Source of the DNA: Bacteroidota bacterium
GTDB lineage: Bacteria; Bacteroidota; Bacteroidia; Flavobacteriales_D; Sanyastnellaceae
Reading direction: 5' to 3'
Assembly: GCA_002746975.1 (NCBI GenBank)
Contig: NVXE01000010.1
Span: 270-64,269, forward strand
DNA: 64,000 bases
Below the pieces are notes generated by a model, which was not told the DNA's origin, did not search any database, and saw only the letters and a list, made by a program, of their open reading frames with translations. Of this stretch, positions 54,642-62,810 are shown piece by piece. Every line of letters begins with the position of its first letter. Position 1 is the first letter of the stretch. The position numbers and the translations under genes are program-made.

Positions 54642-55937
54642 ATGAATGTTTTACTTCTCGGATCAGGTGGTAGAGAGCATGCTATGGCATGGAAACTCTC
54701 TCAAAGTTCTTTATTATCAACGCTTTATGTTGCTCCAGGCAACGCTGGAACAGAGCAAATAGCTACAAATGTGGCTTTAGACCCTATGGATTTTAATGCC
54801 GTTGATAGATATATCCGTCGAAATAACATTAATATGCTGATTGTTGGGCCAGAGGCCCCGCTTGTTGCTGGCATCGTTGATCATTTTCAAGCATCGGAAA
54901 AGCACAAAAATTTAATTATCGTAGGTCCTCCTAAAGCTGGGGCAATGCTTGAGGGGTCTAAAGATTTCGCAAAAGCGTTTATGTCCAGGCACAACATCCC
55001 TACTGCTGACTATGCCACTTTTTCACAAGGACAGTTAAAGGAGGCAAAGAAGTACCTCGACAAAAGAAAACCTCCTTATGTATTAAAGGCTGACGGTCTT
55101 GCTGCTGGAAAAGGGGTAGTTATTACTGATAATCGCGAGGAAGCAGAAGCTACTCTTGAGGAAATGCTTGAAAACAACGCTTTCGGCGAAGCAGGATCAA
55201 AAGTAGTAATCGAACAATTTATGGAAGGAATAGAAGTAAGTTCGTTTGTCGTAACAGATGGTTCTGCATATAGAATTTTACCTTCTGCAAAAGATTATAA
55301 ACGCGTAGGTGAAGGTGATACTGGACCTAATACTGGAGGAATGGGAGCGATTAGTCCTGTGCCTTTTGTAGATGCAGAGTTCCATGAAAAGACTCTAAAC
55401 CAAATCATTATCCCGACTATCAAAGGGCTTCAAAAAGATGACATTCCATTCAATGGATTCCTGTTTATAGGACTAATGAAAGTGGGCAGCGACCCTTACG
55501 TAGTTGAGTACAACTGTCGTCTTGGCGACCCTGAGTCAGAAGTGATATTGCCTCTATTAAAGAGCGATTTACTTCATTTATTTGACAGTCTGGGGTCAGG
55601 TCTTCTCAGTGAATACGATTTACAAATAGACAATAAAACTGCCGCCACAGTTATCCTGACTTCTGGCGGATATCCTGGTGAGTATAAAAAAGGGAAGCAT
55701 ATAAAGGGTCTTGACAATCCACCAAATGAAAAAACGGGATTGATTTTTCACGCTGGAACAACTACATCTCGAGGGAAGGTCGTAACGTCAGGGGGAAGAG
55801 TAATTGCATGCACTGGTCTCGGAAATGGGCTGGAGCAAGCAATCGAACGTAGCTACAAAATCGCTGAGTCAATTGACTTCAGTGACAAACAATACAGAAA
55901 AGATATTGGACAAGACGTACTTGTCAAAGTCAGCTAA
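54642..55937 (+). CDS. purD: Phosphoribosylamine-glycine ligase
   Basis: A 431-residue cytoplasmic ATP-grasp enzyme, second step of purine synthesis (phosphoribosylamine plus glycine to GAR). Motifs: MNVLLLGSGGREHAMAWKLSQSS (1-23), VGPEAPLVAGIVD, the ATP-grasp region VLKADGLAAGKGVVI, GEGDTGPNTGGMGAISPVPF and the metal site VEYNCRLGDPESEVILPLL. Full length. purQ lies 3.6 kb downstream, so the purine genes are partly clustered but not in one operon. The stop is 2 bases from the end of the convergent small membrane protein gene. Confidence 0.95.
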   Translation: MNVLLLGSGGREHAMAWKLSQSSLLSTLYVAPGNAGTEQIATNVALDPMDFNAVDRYIRRNNINMLIVGPEAPLVAGIVDHFQASEKHKNLIIVGPPKAGAMLEGSKDFAKAFMSRHNIPTADYATFSQGQLKEAKKYLDKRKPPYVLKADGLAAGKGVVITDNREEAEATLEEMLENNAFGEAGSKVVIEQFMEGIEVSSFVVTDGSAYRILPSAKDYKRVGEGDTGPNTGGMGAISPVPFVDAEFHEKTLNQIIIPTIKGLQKDDIPFNGFLFIGLMKVGSDPYVVEYNCRLGDPESEVILPLLKSDLLHLFDSLGSGLLSEYDLQIDNKTAATVILTSGGYPGEYKKGKHIKGLDNPPNEKTGLIFHAGTTTSRGKVVTSGGRVIACTGLGNGLEQAIERSYKIAESIDFSDKQYRKDIGQDVLVKVS

Positions 55938-55939
55938 AA

Positions 55940-56128
55940 CTATGGCGTAACGCCATCAGCTTTAGATTTAGCAACGTATGAGTTGAGCTTTTTCAACCAA
56001 ACAACTAACGTTACAAGTCCTAGAATAATAACCGCTGTGTTAAATGGGTCTGACATAGGAACAAGAACGTTCTCAAATGTCCACTCAGTGAGCTTTGCTA
56101 TAGGTGTAATAATTTCCTGTGTATTCAT
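55940..56128 (-). CDS. Small membrane protein (DUF6341-like)
   Basis: A 62-residue protein with one membrane helix (TAVIILGLVTLVVWLKKL), an N-terminal part with a WTFENVLVPM motif and a short charged tail. The pattern of a leading amphipathic segment then a VYWLKKL-type helix end resembles the DUF6341 family, whose gene also sits beside purD in Flavobacteriia. The ATG at 56128 is preferred: a TAAATTTG box (56147-56154) ends 18 bases upstream and overlaps the alternative TTG start at 56149. Function unknown. Confidence 0.65.
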   Translation of the reverse strand: MNTQEIITPIAKLTEWTFENVLVPMSDPFNTAVIILGLVTLVVWLKKLNSYVAKSKADGVTP

Positions 56129-56146
56129 ATCGATGTTGTTCGAATG

Positions 56147-56154
56147 CAAATTTA
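56147..56154 (-). promoter_or_regulatory. -7 box of the small membrane protein
   Basis: The - strand reads TAAATTTG, an exact TAnnTTTG match, 18 bases before the ATG at 56128. No -33 TTG at the usual distance. It covers the TTG at 56149 that would otherwise extend the gene, so that start would not be transcribed. Confidence 0.45.
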
Positions 56155-56237
56155 AGTCGAAGAAGATTAGTATGGACTAATTGCGTAACCTTTTGAGATA
56201 AAAAGTCGTAAAAACATACACACCTATCTCAAATTCT

Positions 56238-59200
56238 ATGCGGTTATTTACGTTTCATATCATCTTTACATTGCTTTTGTGCTTTCCTGCACTAGGACAA
56301 ACCGTAAATAACTTTGAACAACCGACACAAGTAATTTCTGACATACAATCTGCAGAGTTACAAGTGGCGCTTGACATTTTCAACCAACAAGCTCAAGAAA
56401 TTCCCGTTGTTTATCAAGCGGCTACTTTTGAATCTCGTTTAAATTTCATTAGTTCAATTTCTTCTGGAAATTGGAACGACCCTAGCTCGTGGAGTTGTGC
56501 ATGCATACCCACGGCTTCAGACAATGTTACAATTCAATTAGGCCACACTATTAATGTAACTGGAGCTGCCGAAACGAAAAATCTAGCTATAACTGAAGGA
56601 GGAATTTTAAGTCTTGAGGGTGTTTACGGAACTATATTTAGTATTTACGGTGATGTGTCTTCAGCTGGTATTTTAAAGTCAGGACAAATGCGTGTTGCGT
56701 TATCGGGAGATGCTACTCAAACAATAACTGGAGCGTTAGAATGCTACGATTTATGGATGCCTCAAGGGAATTTAGTAAACTTGGATGGTTCTATTCGTGT
56801 ACGTCACCATGTAGAACTCTCTAATGGGGTTTTAGATGTCAGTAACGGAGAGCTTCGTTTAACTTCCAGTGATTTCGGGCCAGCATCAATAATCGTAAAT
56901 CTTAATGCTTCATACATAGGTCTGGTTACTCGTGAAATAGAAGTGTCTTGTCTTGAAGAGTCGATTAAGAGAATTGGTTTTGGCATGTCAGGTGTGACTG
57001 TAGCAGAATTAATAGGAGATATTCCTACTTCAGGTTTCGTGGGGTCAGATAATCCTAGCGCATCTATTTCAAACATTCTCTCTTGGAACGAAGCAACTTT
57101 TCAAATGAATCAAATACAGTCAGTTGATGATGTTTTAGAGCCAGGAGTTGGTTACTCTATTGCACTTCCGGCTGGTAATTATTTGATCGATTTTAAAGGA
57201 ACTCTTCAACCTTATGATGCAGTATTACCTGTTTTTAGATCAAATCCAATCGCATTTAACCTTGTATCAAATCCTACTCAAGCTTACATTGACTTGGGGT
57301 TATTATTTGATAATATGGTCGGGTTAGAGAAGAGCATAAATATTTGGGATAACTCAACTAAAAATTACGATTCTTATGCATCTATGTTTGGTTTAAATGG
57401 TCAAACTCAATTTCTTGCACCAGGTGCAACTTTCTGGATTAGAGCTTTCGACGCTCCTTCTGCGCAACTTAACGAAGAAATGCATGTGAGCAGTACGACC
57501 GCTGAGAGTGATGCTCAAAATTCAAACTCACAAGTAGCCTATATGCGTTGGGTGCTTGAAAGTGATGGGTCATATGATGAAATTGTTATTGCGATAGATG
57601 ACTCTTCAACTACTTTGTTTGATAATATATTAGATGCAAATAACTGGAAAGGGAATCAAAGGTGCGATTTAATGTCAGCGCCTGAAAATCACAATGCGGC
57701 TAGTCCTTTTTATAGCATTCAGTTCTTACCTGCTTTGGCTGGCGAAAAAAATGCAACTGTAGGGTTAGGTATTTCTACTCAGGTTGAAGCCCAAACCACT
57801 AAAAACTTTACTCTTCGCCTTATTGAATACAACATGGGAGATTACTGTGCGTGGATTACAACGGAGGGTGAAAGTGGAGGATTTCCATTAGCAGAGGGTT
57901 TAACGTTAGGTCTATCTATTTCTGGTGGCGCAACGACCATGGGGTCAATTACAAATGATATCAGGTGGAATATTCACATATCCCCACCTTCAGAAGTTGA
58001 GAGTGTAAGCCCTGGTTGTAATGGCGAAGGAGAAGCTTCAATAACTATCCTAGGAAGTGGTTCTGGACCTTGGGACTTCGCCTTAAATGACTCAGACGGT
58101 AATCTAATAAATACACTAACTGGACTTAACGGTCCTGGAGTATTTGCGCCACTAAATTCTGGAGATTACACTGTTGTATTGAGTAATCAAGGTGAATATG
58201 GTTGTGGAGTAAATTCCCATCCAGCAAGTGTAATCGCTCCTGAAAGCATGATGCTCGATATAGAGTCAACTGTTTATTGTGAAGATGCTCTTGATGCCCA
58301 AGCTACTGTTTACGTTCAAGGAGGAGATTCTCCATATACGTACCAGTGGAGTAATGGCGAAACGACACCTATTGCGAGCAGCCTTAAAGACGGGTTTTAC
58401 GATGTAATCGTTACAGACGCATATGGATGTCTAGACACTATTGGAGTAGATATTATTTCAGCACCAAGTATCGATCTTACCGTTGTTTCACCAGGTTGTG
58501 AAGGGAATGGTGTTACCTCAATAACCGTTAATGGATCAGGAAACGAGGTTTGGACGTTTACGTATTATACTGAAAATGGAGACGAAATAGCACACTTCCA
58601 AGATGGTACAGGTGAGGCCGTTTTAACAAATCTTCCTTCAGGAACTTACACTGTTGTAGCGACCGAAGGAGGTCACTGGGGATGTCCTCCTCGAGAGGAG
58701 TCTGCGGAAGTTATAGCGCCAGCTCAACTTGACTTAGGACTAGACATAAGTCATATCGGGTGTGACGGAATAAGTGATGGTGCTATCGATTTTAATGTGA
58801 CTGGAGGAACAGAACCATACGAATACATTTGGTCAACGGGGGAGTCAGGCGGGGCTATAACCAACTTGTCTTCAGGGGAGTACACAGCAATTGCAATAGA
58901 TGCTTTCGGGTGTTCCGATACTGCAACAGTAGAGATCATTGCAGCACCACAAGTTATTGCCGAGTTCCAAACACCTATTTTGCCATTAACATCAGGCGAC
59001 GGGTCTGGGTATACTTTAGGGTTTATAAACACATCAGAAGGGGCAACTGGATATAGTTGGTTTTTTGGAGATAATTCAGATCCAAGTTTCGATATTCACG
59101 CCGTACACACATACTTAAGTCCTGGGACTTACGATGTATTCTTGAACGCATGGAATAACTTTTGTTCTAATACTATCAGGCAGGTTATTACCATTGATGC

Positions 59201-59525
59201 GGAGGAAACTGTGAGCGACGGCGGAAGTACTGGAGGGCCTCCAACGGAAGTGTTTGAAAGAAATTTCGAGATAGAACAAAATCCTTTTTACGATATAGAA
59301 AACCCTATTGCGACTCGTAATGGTTGGAAATTAGAGCTTGGAACGGAGTATGAACATTGTGAGGTGAGAGCTTATGACTTAAGCGGACGTGCTGTAACAT
59401 CTGTGTTTAAACCAGAAATAGATGGCGTTATACATATGGAAGCGGATGTTTGGCCTACTATTGTGTTAATCAGATTGACAGACCCTTTGAACGGAGCGGT
59501 TAAGACCTGGAAAATGGTAAAATAA
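56238..59525 (+). CDS. Large surface protein with SprB-type repeats and PKD domain
   Basis: A 1095-residue exported protein. Signal peptide about 1-20 (cut after ALGQ). Residues 70-200 look like a beta-helix-like region (GNWNDPSSWSCACIPTASDNV). A unit of about 160 residues occurs twice: a SPGC-type module (from 591 and 751) followed by an SprB-type repeat (GGDSPYTYQWSNGE at 695, GGTEPYEYIWSTGE at 856, each closing with DA.GC). A PKD domain (about 920-990, YSWFFGDNSDPSF) and a short C-terminal sorting-like region (VRAYDLSGRAV ... KTWKMVK) end it. Probably T9SS-secreted and a surface adhesin or gliding-related protein. Confidence 0.82.
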   Translation: MRLFTFHIIFTLLLCFPALGQTVNNFEQPTQVISDIQSAELQVALDIFNQQAQEIPVVYQAATFESRLNFISSISSGNWNDPSSWSCACIPTASDNVTIQLGHTINVTGAAETKNLAITEGGILSLEGVYGTIFSIYGDVSSAGILKSGQMRVALSGDATQTITGALECYDLWMPQGNLVNLDGSIRVRHHVELSNGVLDVSNGELRLTSSDFGPASIIVNLNASYIGLVTREIEVSCLEESIKRIGFGMSGVTVAELIGDIPTSGFVGSDNPSASISNILSWNEATFQMNQIQSVDDVLEPGVGYSIALPAGNYLIDFKGTLQPYDAVLPVFRSNPIAFNLVSNPTQAYIDLGLLFDNMVGLEKSINIWDNSTKNYDSYASMFGLNGQTQFLAPGATFWIRAFDAPSAQLNEEMHVSSTTAESDAQNSNSQVAYMRWVLESDGSYDEIVIAIDDSSTTLFDNILDANNWKGNQRCDLMSAPENHNAASPFYSIQFLPALAGEKNATVGLGISTQVEAQTTKNFTLRLIEYNMGDYCAWITTEGESGGFPLAEGLTLGLSISGGATTMGSITNDIRWNIHISPPSEVESVSPGCNGEGEASITILGSGSGPWDFALNDSDGNLINTLTGLNGPGVFAPLNSGDYTVVLSNQGEYGCGVNSHPASVIAPESMMLDIESTVYCEDALDAQATVYVQGGDSPYTYQWSNGETTPIASSLKDGFYDVIVTDAYGCLDTIGVDIISAPSIDLTVVSPGCEGNGVTSITVNGSGNEVWTFTYYTENGDEIAHFQDGTGEAVLTNLPSGTYTVVATEGGHWGCPPREESAEVIAPAQLDLGLDISHIGCDGISDGAIDFNVTGGTEPYEYIWSTGESGGAITNLSSGEYTAIAIDAFGCSDTATVEIIAAPQVIAEFQTPILPLTSGDGSGYTLGFINTSEGATGYSWFFGDNSDPSFDIHAVHTYLSPGTYDVFLNAWNNFCSNTIRQVITIDAEETVSDGGSTGGPPTEVFERNFEIEQNPFYDIENPIATRNGWKLELGTEYEHCEVRAYDLSGRAVTSVFKPEIDGVIHMEADVWPTIVLIRLTDPLNGAVKTWKMVK

Positions 59526-59560
59526 GGGGGCTAAAACGTCGAAAATACGGGTAAATTAAC

Positions 59561-59568
59561 GAACTTTG
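59561..59568 (+). promoter_or_regulatory. -7 box of purQ (leaderless)
   Basis: GAACTTTG, one base off TAnnTTTG, ends 5 bases before the purQ ATG at 59574. No clear -33 TTG. It fits the recurrent short box-to-ATG distance of this window. Confidence 0.4.
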
Positions 59569-59573
59569 CGCCT

Positions 59574-60269
59574 ATGAAAATAGGTGTAGTCACATTCCCT
59601 GGATCGAATTGTAATATGGACATAGTCCATGCTTTAAGTAATGGCCTTGGATACGAGGTCGTTGAATTATGGCATAAGGATTCTGATCTCCAAAACGTTG
59701 AAGCAGTAGTACTTCCTGGTGGATTTAGCTACGGTGATTATTTACGAAGTGGGGCAATCGCGCGTTTTTCTCCTATTATGGAATCTGTAATGAAATTTGC
59801 AGGCGATGGAGGTAAGGTGCTCGGAATTTGTAACGGTTTTCAAATATTATGTGAGGCCGGACTTCTTCCCGGAACATTAATGCATAATGAGAGTCGCAAA
59901 TTTATTTGCAGTAACGTACATATTGTGCCCGTTTCCCGGACAGCTTCGATTTCGGCTGGACTCGATCCGAAAACACCGCTAATGATTCCTATCGCTCATG
60001 GTGAAGGAAACTACTTCCTTCCAAAGGATGAATTAGAAAAACTAGAAGAAAACGATCAAGTCATTTTCCGTTATTGCGACGAGGACGGAAAAGTAAACAA
60101 CAACTCTAACCCTAACGGATCTTCGAACAATATCGCAGGAGTTTGTAACGTTAATAAGAACGTATTTGGAATGATGCCACACCCTGAAAGAGCATGCTCT
60201 GAGGATTTAGGGAATACTGACGGGGCAGCTATTTTACGTGGAGTTCTTGAGTTAATTGAGGCTCAGTAA
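59574..60269 (+). CDS. purQ: Phosphoribosylformylglycinamidine synthase subunit PurQ
   Basis: A 231-residue glutaminase that feeds ammonia to PurL in purine synthesis. The nucleophile is Cys86 in LGICNGFQIL; His and Glu are in MPHPERA near 200. PGGFSYGDYLRSGAIAR (48-64) is the family block. It is the separate small subunit, which implies a short PurL with PurS rather than the fused large PurL common in other Bacteroidota; those genes are not in the window. It starts 10 bases before dxs. Confidence 0.94.
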   Translation: MKIGVVTFPGSNCNMDIVHALSNGLGYEVVELWHKDSDLQNVEAVVLPGGFSYGDYLRSGAIARFSPIMESVMKFAGDGGKVLGICNGFQILCEAGLLPGTLMHNESRKFICSNVHIVPVSRTASISAGLDPKTPLMIPIAHGEGNYFLPKDELEKLEENDQVIFRYCDEDGKVNNNSNPNGSSNNIAGVCNVNKNVFGMMPHPERACSEDLGNTDGAAILRGVLELIEAQ

Positions 60270-60279
60270 GACAAATTAA

Positions 60280-62250
60280 ATGAAGCCCTACCCTGCCGGC
60301 CCCTTCCTTGAAAAGATTAATGTTCCCGCTGACCTACGCGAGAAGTTTAAGCCGGAGGATTTAGAGCAAGTTTGTAAAGAACTCAGACAGTTCATTGTCG
60401 ATGTTGTTTCAGAAAAAGGGGGGCATTTCGGGGCGAGTTTAGGAGTAGTCGAATTAACTGTTGCTCTTCACTATGCCTTTAACACTCCTGAAGACCAAAT
60501 CGTTTGGGATGTAGGTCATCAAGCTTACGGCCACAAGATTTTAACTGGAAGGCGTGATAAATTTCACACAAATAGAGTTTACAAAGGCATTAGCGGTTTC
60601 CCTAAAAGGTCTGAAAGTGAGTATGACACTTTCGGAGTAGGTCACAGTAGCACGAGTATATCCGCAGCACTCGGGATGGCTGTGGGCTCAAAGTTAAATG
60701 CCGATTTCGATAGACATCACATTGCGGTAATAGGAGACGGTGCGATGACAGCCGGTTTGGCCTTTGAAGGGCTGAATCATGGGGGGATTGCTGACACAAA
60801 TATGCTCGTTATCCTCAATGATAACTGTATGTCCATCGACCCTAATGTGGGGGCTCTTAAGGAGTACCTCACTGACATCACCACTTCTCATACATACAAT
60901 AAAGTAAAGAATGATGTGTGGAATTTATTAGGCCAAATCTCGAAATTCGGTCCTAATGCTCAAGCTATCGCTCAAAAGGTAGAGCACGCTGTAAAGTCTG
61001 CTGTTCTCAAGCAAAGCAATCTCTTTGAGTCACTAAATTTCCGTTATTTCGGTCCAGTAGATGGTCATGACGTGGAGCACTTATCTAAAGTACTCGCCGA
61101 TTTAAAGGACATCCCTGGTCCGAAGCTACTACACTGTGTCACTCGAAAAGGAGCTGGATTCGAACCTGCCGAAGCAGGAAGTCCCACGAAATGGCATGCT
61201 CCTGGACTTTTTAATAAAGAAACTGGCGAAATCATCAAACCCAAGGGCTCAGAAAACGAAGGTCCTAAACCGCCTAAATTTCAAGAGGTTTTCGGAAGAA
61301 CTATAATCGACCTTGCAAAGGCAAACAGAAAAATTGTAGGCGTAACTCCAGCTATGCCTACCGGTTGCTCTCTAAAGATGATGATGGAAGAAATGCCAGA
61401 TCGAGCTTTTGATGTAGGTATTGCAGAACAACACGCTGTTACTTTCAGTGCTGGAATGGCAACTCGTGGACTTATACCTTTTTGCAACATATACTCCAGC
61501 TTTATGCAACGAGCTTACGACCAAGTCGTTCATGATGTAGCAATTCAGAATTTGCACGTAGTTTTCTGTCTTGATAGAGGCGGGCTAGTCGGAGCTGATG
61601 GGCCTACTCACCATGGAGTTTTTGATTTAGCCTTTATGAGAAATATACCAAATATGGTGGTAGCTGCTCCAATGGATGAGCCGGATTTGAGGAATATGAT
61701 GTTTACTGCTTGCGAAAAACAAACAGGCCCTTTTACCATACGATACCCTCGTGGGTCGGGAAATACAATAAACTGGAGAAAGGACTTTAAAGAAGTTCCC
61801 GTGGGTAGAGGGCGAAAGCTTAGAAATGGAGATGATGTCGCTATTTTAAGTCTTGGAGCAATAGGAATTGAGGTGCAGAACGCTATCGATATACTAGAAA
61901 AGAAGAAAATCTCTGTTGCTCATTACGATATGAGATATGTAAAACCACTCGATGATGTGCTACTTCATGAAGTCTTTGGAAGATTTGAGTCTGTTATTAC
62001 AATTGAGGATGGAACAATTCAAGGAGGGTTTGGTTCTGCAGTGCTTGAATGGATGTCAGATCAAGGATACCGTAAAACTAAAGTTAATCGTATGGGGATT
62101 CCTGATAGATGGATAGAACATGGAACACAAGCCGAATTATATGCTGATTGTGGATACGATGTTGACTCAATTGTTAAATTAGTTGAGGAAGAAGTCTGCC
62201 AAATAAATTCTAAAGAAAGTATTTTAGGTAAAAGAGCACAATCGGCGTAA
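60280..62250 (+). CDS. dxs: 1-deoxy-D-xylulose-5-phosphate synthase
   Basis: A 656-residue thiamine-diphosphate enzyme that joins pyruvate and glyceraldehyde 3-phosphate, the entry of the MEP isoprenoid pathway and a source for vitamin B6 (PdxJ at 26.5 kb). Motifs: HFGASLGVVELTVALH (near 50), the ThDP site GDGAMTAGLAFEGLNH and NDNCMSIDPNVGA, PVDGHD, and the pyrimidine domain AEQHAVTFSAGMATRG, VFCLDRGGLVGADGPTHHGVFD. Full length. It follows purQ closely and precedes DUF2480, so it is probably in one transcript. Confidence 0.95.
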   Translation: MKPYPAGPFLEKINVPADLREKFKPEDLEQVCKELRQFIVDVVSEKGGHFGASLGVVELTVALHYAFNTPEDQIVWDVGHQAYGHKILTGRRDKFHTNRVYKGISGFPKRSESEYDTFGVGHSSTSISAALGMAVGSKLNADFDRHHIAVIGDGAMTAGLAFEGLNHGGIADTNMLVILNDNCMSIDPNVGALKEYLTDITTSHTYNKVKNDVWNLLGQISKFGPNAQAIAQKVEHAVKSAVLKQSNLFESLNFRYFGPVDGHDVEHLSKVLADLKDIPGPKLLHCVTRKGAGFEPAEAGSPTKWHAPGLFNKETGEIIKPKGSENEGPKPPKFQEVFGRTIIDLAKANRKIVGVTPAMPTGCSLKMMMEEMPDRAFDVGIAEQHAVTFSAGMATRGLIPFCNIYSSFMQRAYDQVVHDVAIQNLHVVFCLDRGGLVGADGPTHHGVFDLAFMRNIPNMVVAAPMDEPDLRNMMFTACEKQTGPFTIRYPRGSGNTINWRKDFKEVPVGRGRKLRNGDDVAILSLGAIGIEVQNAIDILEKKKISVAHYDMRYVKPLDDVLLHEVFGRFESVITIEDGTIQGGFGSAVLEWMSDQGYRKTKVNRMGIPDRWIEHGTQAELYADCGYDVDSIVKLVEEEVCQINSKESILGKRAQSA

Positions 62251-62273
62251 GTTTCCACTAGATTTAATACTTT

Positions 62274-62804
62274 ATGGAAGCTAGTAAAAACGAAACAAAA
62301 GGGGAGATTAGGAATCGTGTCGACGAAAGCGGTTTATTACAACTAGATCTCGATAGAATTAGTGAAATTCGATGTGTCGAATTAGACTTTACAAAATGGC
62401 TTTGGAAAGGCCTTGTTGTAAAAGAAAGAGATTTTCGAAAGAATCTCGAAGAGTTAGATGTCGATATATACAAAGGTTTGGGGGTAGGACTTTGCTGTAC
62501 AGACGAAGCAATAGTGCCTGACTGGGCTTGGATGTTAATCGCCTCTAAACTTTCTGTAGCCGAATTTGTGGTCGTGGGAGGCATTAAATCTGCAGAACTT
62601 GAAGCTCTGAAAAGAGCTATTGAAAATTTACCCATAGATGATTATCTAGATAGAAAAGTTGTTGTTAGGGGGTGTGCAAATAGTGGTGGTGCCGAAACTT
62701 TAGTCCAAATCCAACAAAAATTACAACCAGTTGTAAGTAGTTTAATGTTCGGTGAATCTTGCAGTACAGTACCCGTATATAAAAAAGCGAAGCGAAAAGA
62801 ATAA
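62274..62804 (+). CDS. DUF2480 family protein
   Basis: A 176-residue cytoplasmic protein of DUF2480, a Bacteroidota family of unknown function. Signs are ESGLLQLDLD near the start, FTKWLWKGLVVKERDFRKNLEELD (near 40-60), GLCCTDEAIVPDWAWMLIASKL and VVVRGCANSG. The Cys and Trp pattern hints at an iron-sulfur or structural role, but this is not shown. It lies 23 bases after dxs and 6 bases before polA in the same direction. Confidence 0.82.
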   Translation: MEASKNETKGEIRNRVDESGLLQLDLDRISEIRCVELDFTKWLWKGLVVKERDFRKNLEELDVDIYKGLGVGLCCTDEAIVPDWAWMLIASKLSVAEFVVVGGIKSAELEALKRAIENLPIDDYLDRKVVVRGCANSGGAETLVQIQQKLQPVVSSLMFGESCSTVPVYKKAKRKE

Positions 62805-62810
62805 TCACAA

